A stretch of DNA of 64,000 bases from Hymenobacter pini (lineage in GTDB: Bacteria > Bacteroidota > Bacteroidia > Cytophagales > Hymenobacteraceae), in NCBI RefSeq assembly GCF_020421205.1, contig NZ_JAIZZH010000003.1:434001-498000 (forward strand). Direction: 5' to 3'. Each line of letters begins with the position of its first letter. Positions within the stretch are counted from its first letter, which is position 1. Below are positions 7,544-15,543 of the stretch, piece after piece. Both the position numbers and the translations under genes were made by a program. The notes under the pieces are model-generated. The model was not told where the DNA came from, did not search any database, and saw only the letters and a list, made by a program, of their open reading frames with translations.

Positions 7544-8987
7544 GGAGTTGGACCGCCTGTTCAGGGGCGGTGCCGAAGCCTACCCCGACGAGGTATCCCT
7601 GTCGGGCTGGCTGCAGATAGAGGAACAGCTAGAGGCCGCTGAGCACCAGCAACTGGTGCAACAGCAGGTGCGCCGCCGCGTGACCAAATGGTTTGCCGCC
7701 GAGCTGGTCTTGGTGGGGTTATTGGCATTACTCTGGCACCTGACCCCAGAATGGCAACCTGGGACACAGGCTACGGCTCCCCAACAGCGGATACCCAGCA
7801 CTACTGCTGATGCGGCAGTTGCTCGTACGGCTGCTGCGTCCGATGGAGTTACTGCACCACGCGCTACCAATCTGGCGCCTGCCTTACTGACCAATAAAGC
7901 AGCACAGCCGCAAGCCGCCAAGCCAGCCCAGACTTCTATACCAACCACTGGCGAAACGACATCATCGGCGTCGCAACGCAATGTGCAGGGCTACGCAGTT
8001 TCCCGGCCATCGGTACCCGTGCTCTTGGTGAGGAAACATCGGCAGGTATTCCGCACCAGCACTCATCTTCTAGTTGATGAGCGCAAACCCAAACCCACAC
8101 GTAGCGAAGCTGCTGCGCACTCTCACAACACAGTGGCCGTGGCAGCTGTGGCGGCCTCTAACCGCCCAGATACAACTCCAGGCATAGGTGGTATGCCCGC
8201 CTCGGCTGGATTGACCACCAGCGAGACGCCGACTCAATCTGACCATTCTTCGCTTCAATCGGTCCCGAATACTGGCTCAGTGGTTCAGCCGACTGCTACA
8301 GCTGCTGCTCTCCCTGACACAACTGTAGCTGCTACCGCCCCTGATACTACCCGGCCACGACCTACTCGCGCTGCGCCACTGCCGCGGTGGGTAATAGGCG
8401 TAGTGGGAGCCCCGGCCCTAAGCGCAGTGCGCACGGTGGGCACGGCCCGGCTGGGCGGCGACCTGGGCCTAACGCTGGAGTACCGATTAAGCCAGCGGCT
8501 GCGGGTACGCACCGGACTTATCCGCAGCGTGAAGCGCTACGGAGCCGCCAGCACCGACTATATGGCCCCCAGCAGCTGGGGCTGGTACATGGGCGACTAC
8601 GACGTAAATGCCAACTGCCGCATCACCGAAATTCCGCTGGATTTACGGTATGATTTCGTACGCCAGCCCTCCTATTCCGTGTTTGCCAGTGCCGGCCTGA
8701 CTTCTCTGCTCATGCGCAACGAGCGATACAACTACAGCTACCAGCTGGGCGGCCAAACCCGCATCCGAACAGCCCGGGTAGTAAATGGTCAGAATCATCC
8801 GTTCAGCGTTGTGAACCTGACGGCCGGTATTGAGCAGTTCTTCGGAGGCCGCTGGGCGGGGCAGGCGGAGCCCTACCTGCAAATTCCACTGGGCGGCGTA
8901 GGGGCCGGCAAAGTAAAACTGAGCAGCGCCGGCCTTCTGCTGGGCATCAAATACAGCCTGTTTGGCCCCCGCACGGTAGTTCCGTAG
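7518..8987 (+). CDS. Membrane-anchored protein with C-terminal outer-membrane-like beta-barrel, sigma-linked
   Basis: The 489-residue product has an unusual layout. Residues 1-58 are charged and should be cytoplasmic (DEELDRLFRGGAEAYPDEVS, then a Gln/Glu-rich helix). Residues 59-75 form one membrane helix (FAAELVLVGLLALLWHL). A low-complexity Ala/Thr/Pro/Ser linker of about 210 residues follows. The last 200 residues have alternating strands and end LLLGIKYSLFG, as in small outer-membrane beta-barrels of the PorT/OmpW type. It overlaps the ECF sigma gene, so the head may act as an anti-sigma factor (inference). Related genes beside sigma factors are common in Bacteroidota and are annotated as outer membrane beta-barrel protein; I know of no demonstrated mechanism. 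Confidence 0.75.
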   Translation: MPTPDMSDEELDRLFRGGAEAYPDEVSLSGWLQIEEQLEAAEHQQLVQQQVRRRVTKWFAAELVLVGLLALLWHLTPEWQPGTQATAPQQRIPSTTADAAVARTAAASDGVTAPRATNLAPALLTNKAAQPQAAKPAQTSIPTTGETTSSASQRNVQGYAVSRPSVPVLLVRKHRQVFRTSTHLLVDERKPKPTRSEAAAHSHNTVAVAAVAASNRPDTTPGIGGMPASAGLTTSETPTQSDHSSLQSVPNTGSVVQPTATAAALPDTTVAATAPDTTRPRPTRAAPLPRWVIGVVGAPALSAVRTVGTARLGGDLGLTLEYRLSQRLRVRTGLIRSVKRYGAASTDYMAPSSWGWYMGDYDVNANCRITEIPLDLRYDFVRQPSYSVFASAGLTSLLMRNERYNYSYQLGGQTRIRTARVVNGQNHPFSVVNLTAGIEQFFGGRWAGQAEPYLQIPLGGVGAGKVKLSSAGLLLGIKYSLFGPRTVVP

Positions 8988-9155
8988 CACCGCGGTCCGT
9001 GGGGCCCCTTGGGGGCCATTATTCACGGTTTTCAGCATTCTGTTACTTCTCTTTTGCCTGGGGCAGCGCCGCAGTGCCTGGTCTGCTATAACCCGTTCCG
9101 GAGCGGGCTAATCAGACTCCTGCCCCTCATTTTCACCCACTTTTTCTGTACAACC

Positions 9156-10043
9156 ATGGCACCTTTTCTATTTCGCCGCTTCCGGCTGGGGGCGGGGGCT
9201 GGCTTTGCCTTGCTCATTGGCTGGCTGCTACTAACGGCCTGCAACGGATCCGACGACAAGCCCGCCCAGCCTACCCCCGACCCAACCATCAAGCTGGCCT
9301 CATCGGCGGCGTTGGGCAACTTTCTTACTGACAAGGATGGCAATACGCTGTATTACTTCACCCGCGACGTGGATGGGCAGAACGTGTGCACGGGAGGATG
9401 CGCCGCCGTCTGGCCAGTTTTCTACGAAGCCGATATTCAGGTAGGCGACGGGCTGCAGGCTGCGGATTTCAAAACCCAGATGACGGCCAGCGGCCAGCCG
9501 CAAACTACCTACAAGGGCTGGCCTTTGTACTACTACGCCCCGGCCGTGAACGGGCAAAACGTGCGCGAAGCTAGCGGCCAAACTACCGGCAACGGCGTGG
9601 GCAACGTGTGGTACGTGGTAAACCCCAGCTACTCAGTAATGGTAGCTACCAAAGCAGTAACGGATAAATCAACCAGCCAAACGGCCACCAAAAGCTTTCT
9701 GATTGACGGGAAGGGCCGCACGCTGTACTTCTTCCACAAGGATGAGTTGAACCCCACTACCCTGCCTACCAACTGTACCGGCTCCTGTGAAGCGGCCTGG
9801 CCGCCCTTCACCACAACGGGGCGGGTATTCCCGACTCTCCTGAAATCATCGGATTTTGGTACCATCACCCGCACCACGGCGGGTGGCGGCGGCCCCTACG
9901 GCGACGGCACGGCCTCCACGGCCCAACTCACCTATAAGGGCAAACCGCTCTATTACTTCACGGCCGATAACCTTACGCGCGGCCGGGTGGAAGGACACGG
10001 ACTCGTGAGTGAGGGTGACCAATGGCTGGTGGCAACGCCATGA
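9156..10043 (+). CDS. Lipoprotein with YxxxD-type secreted repeats (Lipoprotein_15 / COG4315)
   Basis: The 295-residue product starts with a signal peptide ending in a lipobox (WLLLTAC, cysteine at about 28), so it should be an envelope lipoprotein. The body holds paired repeats of the family of unknown function PF03640/COG4315: LTDKDGNTLYYF, CTGGCAAVWPVF, TTYKGWPLYYY, then again LIDGKGRTLYFF, CTGSCEAAWPPF, LTYKGKPLYYF. Each half has a CxGxCxxxWPxF motif, so two cysteine pairs are present, suggesting disulfides or a redox role. The ATG at 9156 precedes the signal peptide. It is the first gene of a tight operon: its stop overlaps the next start in an ATGA. Confidence 0.88.
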   Translation: MAPFLFRRFRLGAGAGFALLIGWLLLTACNGSDDKPAQPTPDPTIKLASSAALGNFLTDKDGNTLYYFTRDVDGQNVCTGGCAAVWPVFYEADIQVGDGLQAADFKTQMTASGQPQTTYKGWPLYYYAPAVNGQNVREASGQTTGNGVGNVWYVVNPSYSVMVATKAVTDKSTSQTATKSFLIDGKGRTLYFFHKDELNPTTLPTNCTGSCEAAWPPFTTTGRVFPTLLKSSDFGTITRTTAGGGGPYGDGTASTAQLTYKGKPLYYFTADNLTRGRVEGHGLVSEGDQWLVATP

Positions 10044-10495
10044 GCCGGCTGGTTCCTCCGGGTGGCCGGGCAGTTCGCGGGGGCGCACGCCTGGCCACTT
10101 TGCTCACCCCCGGCCGGCGGCCGGCGTGGTGGCTGCTGCTCGCATTGTGCGGGCTGCTCTACACCTCCGCCTGCACCTACGACAACGTGGAAGACCTGCT
10201 GGGAAATGCGCCGCCCGCTCCCACCTGCGACTCCACGGCCGTCACATTCGCGGGAACCGTCGCACCGCTGTTGCAGCAGCGGTGCGTGAGCTGCCACAAC
10301 AACACCCTGCGCAGTGGCAATGTGAGCCTGGAAAGCTATGCGCAAGTGCAGCAGGTAGCCGCCGATGGCCGCCTGCTGGGCGTGGTGCAGCACCAGCCCG
10401 GTTACCCCGCTATGCCCCAAAATCAGCCGCAGCTAGCCCGCTGCGACATTGCCCGCCTGCGGCAATGGGTACGGGCGGGTATGCCCAACAACTAA
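10040..10495 (+). CDS. Exported c-type cytochrome domain protein
   Basis: The product (151 residues) has a membrane or signal segment (WWLLLALCGLLYTSAC, the final Cys in lipobox position) and one haem-binding motif CVSCH. A methionine in GYPAMPQNQP and the end helix IARLRQWVRAGMPNN match small planctomycete-type cytochrome c domains, so one c-type haem is expected outside the cytoplasm. I chose the ATG at 10040 because it overlaps the preceding stop (ATGA) and still leaves a basic region before the hydrophobic segment; an ATG at 10022 would overlap more. The YceI gene starts 3 bases after its stop. A role in envelope electron transfer follows from haem plus location; the partners are inferred. 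Confidence 0.85.
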   Translation: MSRLVPPGGRAVRGGARLATLLTPGRRPAWWLLLALCGLLYTSACTYDNVEDLLGNAPPAPTCDSTAVTFAGTVAPLLQQRCVSCHNNTLRSGNVSLESYAQVQQVAADGRLLGVVQHQPGYPAMPQNQPQLARCDIARLRQWVRAGMPNN

Positions 10496-10498
10496 GCT

Positions 10499-11086
10499 AT
10501 GCCACGACTTACTGCCTTGCTGGCTCTGCTGCTCCTGCTGGGGCAAGGGCCAGCCGGTAGCGCCCAGGCCAGCCGCTACCAGACCCGCACCGGCACCGTG
10601 TCCTTCTTCTCGGCCAGCCCCATTGAGGATATAGAAGCCCGCAGCCAGCAACTGGCCGCCGTGCTGGATGCCGCCACCGGCCAGCTGGCGTTTTCGGTGC
10701 CCATTCGCTCGTTTCAGTTCAAGCGCACCCTCATGCAGGAGCACTTCAACGAAAACTACCTGGAATCGGAGAAGTACCCGAAGGCCACCTTCAGCGGCCG
10801 GCTGCTGGAGTGGAAGTCGGAGGCGCTGACGGCCGGCTCCGGTGCTGTGCCGGTAGTAGCCGAGGGTGACCTGACCATGCACGGCGTAACGCGCCACCTC
10901 AAGGTGCCCGGCACCCTCACGCCGCTTACCGGCCAGTTGCTGCTGAATGCCAGCTTTTACGTGGCTCCGGCCGACTATAAAATTGATATTCCGGCCCTAG
11001 TGCGCGACCATATTGCCAAAAACGTCCTCGTAACGGTGCGCCTTGCTTGTACGCCGCCTATGGGTGCCACTGCCTCACAACCCTGA
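10499..11086 (+). CDS. YceI family periplasmic protein
   Basis: The 195-residue product begins with a signal peptide (LTALLALLLLLGQGPAGSAQA) and then shows the YceI lipocalin-like pattern: TGTVSFFSASPIEDIEA, VPIRSFQFKR, LMQEHFNENYLESEKYPKAT, GDLTMHGVTRHLKVP. Family members bind polyisoprenoids or quinone-like molecules in a beta-barrel pocket. The downstream gene starts one base after its stop. Position between a cytochrome c and a DUF5777 protein suggests a role linked to quinones or redox chemistry in the periplasm, which is inference. Confidence 0.93.
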   Translation: MPRLTALLALLLLLGQGPAGSAQASRYQTRTGTVSFFSASPIEDIEARSQQLAAVLDAATGQLAFSVPIRSFQFKRTLMQEHFNENYLESEKYPKATFSGRLLEWKSEALTAGSGAVPVVAEGDLTMHGVTRHLKVPGTLTPLTGQLLLNASFYVAPADYKIDIPALVRDHIAKNVLVTVRLACTPPMGATASQP

Positions 11087-11087
11087 C

Positions 11088-11993
11088 ATGCGTATGCGCT
11101 TTTCCTACCTTTCGCTGCTGCTGGGCGGGCTGCTTGCCCTGCTGCTGACCACCAACGCCCGGGCCCAGGACCTGCTTTCGGAGCTGAACACGCAAACCAC
11201 CGACAGCACCCGGCACGAGCTGGTGCAGGCCACTTTCAAAGGTACCCGCATCATCAACGGGCACTCCGTGGAAACGCCCACCAACGGCACTCTGGTATTT
11301 TTGATTTCGCACCGGTTTGGGCGGCTGAACAGCGGGGCTTACAACCTGTTTGGGCTGGACCAGGCCACTATTCGGCTGGGGCTGGAATACGGCCTCACGG
11401 ACCGGCTGGCGGTGGGCGTGGGCCGCAGCTCCGTGGAGAAAGCCTACGACGGCTTTGTGCAGTACCGGGTGCTGCGCCAACGGATGGGCTGTATGCCTTT
11501 CAGCGCCACATTGCTGGCCAGCTCGGCCATCAACACCTTGCGCTACTCGGCCGCTACCGATGGCTTTGACCACACGTTTGCCCGTCGCCTCACCTACTCC
11601 TGGCAGGCGCTGCTGGCCCGCAAATTCAGCCCCGGCCTTTCGGTGCAGCTCATGCCCACGGTCATTCACCGCAACCTGGTGGCCGATAAATTGGTCCCTA
11701 ACGACTTGTACGCCCTAGGCATTGCCGGCCGGCAGAAGTTCACCAAGCGCGTGGCCTTCACCTGGGAATACTATTACCGGCTGCCCAGCTCCCGCACCCG
11801 CGGCCTGCGCGACGCACTGGGCGCGGGCCTTGATATTGAAACCGGCGGCCACGTATTTCAACTGCACGTTACCAACGCCAACAGCATGATTGCCCAGCAG
11901 TTTGTACCCGCCACCAGCGGCCGGTTCTTCAAAGGCGACCTGTATTTCGGCTTCAACGTAGCCCGCAACTTTACTCTCAAGTCCGGTTTGTAG
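11088..11993 (+). CDS. DUF5777 family outer-membrane beta-barrel protein
   Basis: The 301-residue product has a signal peptide (YLSLLLGGLLALLLTTNARA) and then the DUF5777 pattern: ATFKGTRIINGHSVETP, LVFLISHRFGRLNSGAYNLF, GLTDRLAVGVGRSS, FVQYRVLRQ. Alternating strands run to the last segment (FFKGDLYFGFNVARNFTL), consistent with an outer-membrane barrel. Function of the family is unknown to me. It is the last gene of the 9156-11993 operon (1 base after YceI). The longer frame from 11043 would overlap YceI and lacks a signal peptide start, so the ATG at 11088 is used. Confidence 0.88.
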   Translation: MRMRFSYLSLLLGGLLALLLTTNARAQDLLSELNTQTTDSTRHELVQATFKGTRIINGHSVETPTNGTLVFLISHRFGRLNSGAYNLFGLDQATIRLGLEYGLTDRLAVGVGRSSVEKAYDGFVQYRVLRQRMGCMPFSATLLASSAINTLRYSAATDGFDHTFARRLTYSWQALLARKFSPGLSVQLMPTVIHRNLVADKLVPNDLYALGIAGRQKFTKRVAFTWEYYYRLPSSRTRGLRDALGAGLDIETGGHVFQLHVTNANSMIAQQFVPATSGRFFKGDLYFGFNVARNFTLKSGL

Positions 11994-12023
11994 CCGTAGC
12001 GCGTCCTTGCTGGTGCTTCAAAG

Positions 12024-12056
12024 GTCATGCAGATGCTTTGCTACGCTCTGCATGAC
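12024..12056. repeat. REP-like palindrome
   Basis: The arms gtcatgcaga (12024-12033) and tctgcatgac (12047-12056) are a perfect inverted repeat with a 13-base loop. The outer gtcatgc core is shared with the elements at 2212 and 29424. Confidence 0.65.
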
Positions 12057-12093
12057 GTTCCAGTAACTCCTACCAGTCCCGGCTATAAACACC

Positions 12094-12125
12094 AACGCGC
12101 CCCGCCAGAACTGGCGGGGCGCGTT
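12094..12125. terminator. Bidirectional terminator between DUF5777 gene and nfu
   Basis: A perfect 14-base-pair stem, aacgcgccccgcca (12094-12107) with tggcggggcgcgtt (12112-12125), separates two convergent genes. There is no strong T run, so termination efficiency is uncertain. Confidence 0.65.
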
Positions 12126-12146
12126 GCGTATGGAATTCGTTTTTGG

Positions 12147-12779
12147 TTAGAAACCTTGAGCGGTTACGCCTTCGGCTACTACTTCTTTTACTTCGGGCAC
12201 CATGCGCTTGAGCAGGTTTTCGATGCCCGATTTCAGCGTAACGGTGGCCGAGGGGCAGCCGGAGCAAGAACCCTGCAGGTTTACCGTCACGATGCCTTCG
12301 TGGTAGCTTTTGAAGGTGATGTTGCCACCATCCTGCTCCACGGCGGGACGCACGTAGTTATCCAGCAGGTCGATGATTTTCTGGCTGGTTTGCTGGTCGG
12401 CCTCCGAGGCGTCGCCGGTGGCGGCCTGCTGGGCAGCGCGCTGCTCGGCGGCGGGGTCTACGGTGAAGATGGGGCCACCAGCTTCCACGTACGACTTCAG
12501 GAAGGTGCGCAGCTCAGGAATGAGCTGAGCCCACTGGTGTTCCGTAGTTTTGGTGATGGTAACGAAGTTCTGGGCGATGAACACGCGGCCCACATAATCG
12601 AAATTAAACAGCTCCTGGGCCAGCGGCGAGTTGGCGGCGGCTTCCAGGTTGGGGTAGTCCACGCTTACCCCGTCCGTGAGGAGCTGGGTGTTGAGCACGA
12701 ACTTCATAGACTCGGGGTTGGGGCTGGCTTCGGCGTAGATAGAAACCGGCGCAGCGGGGGCAGTGAGTTGTTCAGCCAT
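12147..12779 (-). CDS. Nfu-type iron-sulfur cluster carrier protein
   Basis: The 210-residue product has an N-terminal Nfu_N domain (about residues 12-98, beginning ASPNPESMKFVLN) and a C-terminal NifU-like domain (about 135-205) with the cluster-binding motif GSCSGCPSAT. Such proteins receive an Fe-S cluster from the scaffold and hand it to target apoproteins. The linker near residues 100-130 is Ala/Gln-rich. The ATG at 12779 gives the expected N-terminus; the frame stays open up to 12959 but that region contains a -7 promoter element. It is monocistronic and convergent with the redox operon. Confidence 0.93.
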   Translation of the reverse strand: MAEQLTAPAAPVSIYAEASPNPESMKFVLNTQLLTDGVSVDYPNLEAAANSPLAQELFNFDYVGRVFIAQNFVTITKTTEHQWAQLIPELRTFLKSYVEAGGPIFTVDPAAEQRAAQQAATGDASEADQQTSQKIIDLLDNYVRPAVEQDGGNITFKSYHEGIVTVNLQGSCSGCPSATVTLKSGIENLLKRMVPEVKEVVAEGVTAQGF

Positions 12780-12866
12780 GTTTGAAAGACTTGGAGACAA
12801 GCGGAGAGAAGACCCGCCAAAGCGGCGCGGTCCGAAAGCATAAACCGCCCAAGGCGGTAATAGTTG

Positions 12867-12874
12867 CAAAGGTA
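12867..12874 (-). promoter_or_regulatory. -7 promoter element of nfu
   Basis: On the minus strand TACCTTTG (12874-12867) fits TAnnTTTG and lies about 90 bases before the nfu ATG. No TTTG is seen at the usual -33 position. Confidence 0.45.
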
Positions 12875-12909
12875 ACCAGGAAATGGAGGATGCAGACGGT
12901 GCCGGTTTC

Positions 12910-14229
12910 TTAGGTAGCCTCAGAAGCAGCCGGGGTGGTACGCAGCAGCAAAAAGCCAACTGTACCCGATAGGAACGAGGCGGTCAGAATGGCTAGCTTA
13001 GCTACCGGCTCACCCGCGGAATGTTCGCCCAGGGCCAGCAGCGTGATAAACAACGACATGGTGAAGCCAATACCGCCCAGCACCCCGGCCCCCCATAGCT
13101 GCCGCCACGTAACGCCAGCCGGCAACGAGGCCCAGCCCAGCCGCACACTCAGCCACGACAACGCCCCAATGCCTAGCGGCTTACCCACCACCAGTCCCAG
13201 CATAATGCCCAGCCCCAGCGGCGACAACAATTGCCCGAATACACTGGCATCAATCACCAGACTGGTATTGGCGAAGGCAAACAGCGGGATGATACCAAAT
13301 GCCACCACGGAATGCAGACGCTGCTCCAGCTTCTGGGCCGGCGAGCTGATGGCATCCGATAGATACTCCAGTTCCTCACTGATGATGCGCGGGTTGGCCT
13401 CGGCCCCGTGCACCTCGTGCTGCAACATGCTCAGCCGGTCGGTCAGCATCAGCAGAATTTCGGGGCGACCCCGCCCGATGCGGGCAGGAATAGCCAGGGC
13501 CAACAGCACGCCCGCCAGCGTGGCATGAATGCCCGACTGGTACATAAAAAACCACAACAGTATGCCCAGCGGCAGGTAAAACGCCAAGCCGCGCGCGCCC
13601 AGAAAATTCAGGTTCAGCAGCAAGGCCCAAATGCCCAGCGCCAGTAGCAGGAAGGTCAGGTTGAGGTGGGTAGTGTAGAAGCCGGCAATAACCAGCACCG
13701 CGCCCAAATCATCGACAATAGCCAGGGCCGTGAGAAACACCTTGAGGCCTAACGGTACGCGTGGTCCCAGCAGTTGCAGCACGGCCAGCGCAAAGGCAAT
13801 ATCGGTGGCCATGGGAATGCCCCAGCCGTTTTGGGTGGGCAGGCCGCGGTTCACCAGAAAATACAGCAGGGCCGGCAGCAACATCCCACCCAGCGCCCCC
13901 GCAATGGGCAAAGCGGCCTGCTGCCATTCCGATAACTCACCTTCTATTACCTCCCGCTTGATTTCCAGCCCCACAATCAGGAAAAATACGGTCATCAGCC
14001 CGTCGTTGACCCAGTGCAGCAGGCTCATATCAAGCACCACTCCATTGAGCGATAGGCGCAGATGCTTTTCCCAGATGGCGGGGAAGTACTCGGCCGGCCC
14101 CCAACTGGTATTGGCCATCAGCAAAGCCAGCGCCGCACTCACCATCAGCATGATACCTCCGGCGGCTTCGCGGCGGAAAAATTCGGCAAAAGGCCGCACC
14201 AGCGGACGCACGAGTTGGGGAACAGCCAT
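12910..14229 (-). CDS. nhaA: Na+/H+ antiporter NhaA
   Basis: The 439-residue inner-membrane protein is the NhaA antiporter, exporting Na+ (or Li+) in exchange for protons and contributing to pH and salt tolerance. Family signatures are FFLIVGLEIKREVIEGEL, GWGIPMATDIAFALAVL and the ion-binding aspartate pair in LTALAIVDDLGAVLVIA. About twelve hydrophobic segments can be followed. The ATG at 14229 is preferred over the TTG at 14241. It is followed closely by nfu on the same strand, but the 130-base gap holds a separate nfu promoter element. Confidence 0.96.
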   Translation of the reverse strand: MAVPQLVRPLVRPFAEFFRREAAGGIMLMVSAALALLMANTSWGPAEYFPAIWEKHLRLSLNGVVLDMSLLHWVNDGLMTVFFLIVGLEIKREVIEGELSEWQQAALPIAGALGGMLLPALLYFLVNRGLPTQNGWGIPMATDIAFALAVLQLLGPRVPLGLKVFLTALAIVDDLGAVLVIAGFYTTHLNLTFLLLALGIWALLLNLNFLGARGLAFYLPLGILLWFFMYQSGIHATLAGVLLALAIPARIGRGRPEILLMLTDRLSMLQHEVHGAEANPRIISEELEYLSDAISSPAQKLEQRLHSVVAFGIIPLFAFANTSLVIDASVFGQLLSPLGLGIMLGLVVGKPLGIGALSWLSVRLGWASLPAGVTWRQLWGAGVLGGIGFTMSLFITLLALGEHSAGEPVAKLAILTASFLSGTVGFLLLRTTPAASEAT

Positions 14230-14357
14230 AGGCAGCAGCAAAGCACAAAGCTTCCGAAATTACCCCAAAGGGCGGCACCAGAAGCGCAGAAAAGCAGGTT
14301 CGGCAGCCGTTTTACAGCGGAAGTGGCAGCCAGGTTCCCATATATAACAACTGGCAG

Positions 14358-15434
14358 CTACACCTGGTTGGCGCGGGCGCGCAGCAGCATGTCGGCCAGC
14401 ACGAGGTTAGTCATAGCATCCACGATGGGTACGGCGCGGGGCAGCACGCAGGGGTCGTGGCGGCCCCGGCCGGCCAGGCTGATGGCCTCGCCCTGGTCGT
14501 TAATAGTAGCCTGCGGCTGCAGAATAGTGGCCACGGGCTTGAAAGCCACCCGGAAATAGATGTCCTGCCCGTTGCTGATACCGCCCTGGATACCGCCCGA
14601 GTGGTTGGTGCGGGTGCGCACCTGCCCGGCCTCATCAGTATAAAACTCATCGTTGTGCTCGGAGCCAAACAACAGCACGCCAGCAAAGCCCGAGCCGTAC
14701 TCGAAGCCTTTTACGGCGTTGATGCCCAGCATGGCCCGGCCAAGCTCGGAGTGCAGTTTATCGAATACCGGTTCGCCCAAACCGGCAGGCACACCTTGCA
14801 CTACCCCCGTAACCAGCCCGCCAACGGTATCGTGCCGGTCCCGCACCTGCCGGATGAGGTCGGCCATGCGCTCGGCAGTTTCGGGGTGCGGGCAGCGCAC
14901 CGGGTTCGAGTCGACGAGCCCCAAATCAAGCTGCTCGTACCCTACCGGCACCTGCACGGCTCCCACCTGCGACACATAGCTGCTGACCCGGATGCCTTCC
15001 CGGCGCAAGAGTTGCTCAGCTACGGCCCCGGCGGCTACGCGGGCGGCCGTTTCGCGGGCCGAGCTGCGGCCCCCACCCCGAAAGTCGCGCCGGCCGTATT
15101 TCTGGTCGTAGGTGTAGTCGGCGTGCGAGGGGCGGTAGGCGTGCTCGATGTGGGAGTAGTCGTGGCTGTGCTGGTCTTGGTTGCGGATGAACAGGCTGAT
15201 GGGCGTACCAGTGGTTTCGCCCCGGAAAATGCCCGACTGGATTTCTACCCGGTCAGCCTCGGAGCGGGGCGTGGTCAGGTCGCTCTGGCCGGGGCGGCGG
15301 CGGTCCAGAGCCGCCTGAATCTGCTCCGCACTCACCGGCAGCCCCGCCGGGCAGCCGTCGATAATCACCCCAATGCCGGGCCCGTGCGATTCTCCGAAGG
15401 TGGTGATGCGAAACAGGGTACCAAACGTATTCAT
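14358..15434 (-). CDS. aroC: Chorismate synthase
   Basis: The 358-residue enzyme converts 5-enolpyruvylshikimate 3-phosphate to chorismate using reduced FMN, the last shared step to the aromatic amino acids and folate. Signatures are [13 protein letters not shown] (about 10-22), [32 protein letters not shown] and the C-terminal [18 protein letters not shown]. The ATG at 15434 gives the standard N-terminus [10 protein letters not shown]; the upstream extension to 15494 is not family sequence. It lies downstream of batD on the same strand with a 109-base gap, so any co-transcription is uncertain. Confidence 0.97.
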   Translation of the reverse strand: MNTFGTLFRITTFGESHGPGIGVIIDGCPAGLPVSAEQIQAALDRRRPGQSDLTTPRSEADRVEIQSGIFRGETTGTPISLFIRNQDQHSHDYSHIEHAYRPSHADYTYDQKYGRRDFRGGGRSSARETAARVAAGAVAEQLLRREGIRVSSYVSQVGAVQVPVGYEQLDLGLVDSNPVRCPHPETAERMADLIRQVRDRHDTVGGLVTGVVQGVPAGLGEPVFDKLHSELGRAMLGINAVKGFEYGSGFAGVLLFGSEHNDEFYTDEAGQVRTRTNHSGGIQGGISNGQDIYFRVAFKPVATILQPQATINDQGEAISLAGRGRHDPCVLPRAVPIVDAMTNLVLADMLLRARANQV

Positions 15435-15543
15435 GGGGCAAGCGGGTAAAGTGTGAAGCCCGCCAGTGCCTGTGTAGCACCAGCCAGCGGCCATTGGTGC
15501 CGCAAGTTCACCCGAAAACTCTCCATTTCACAATTTACCCGGC

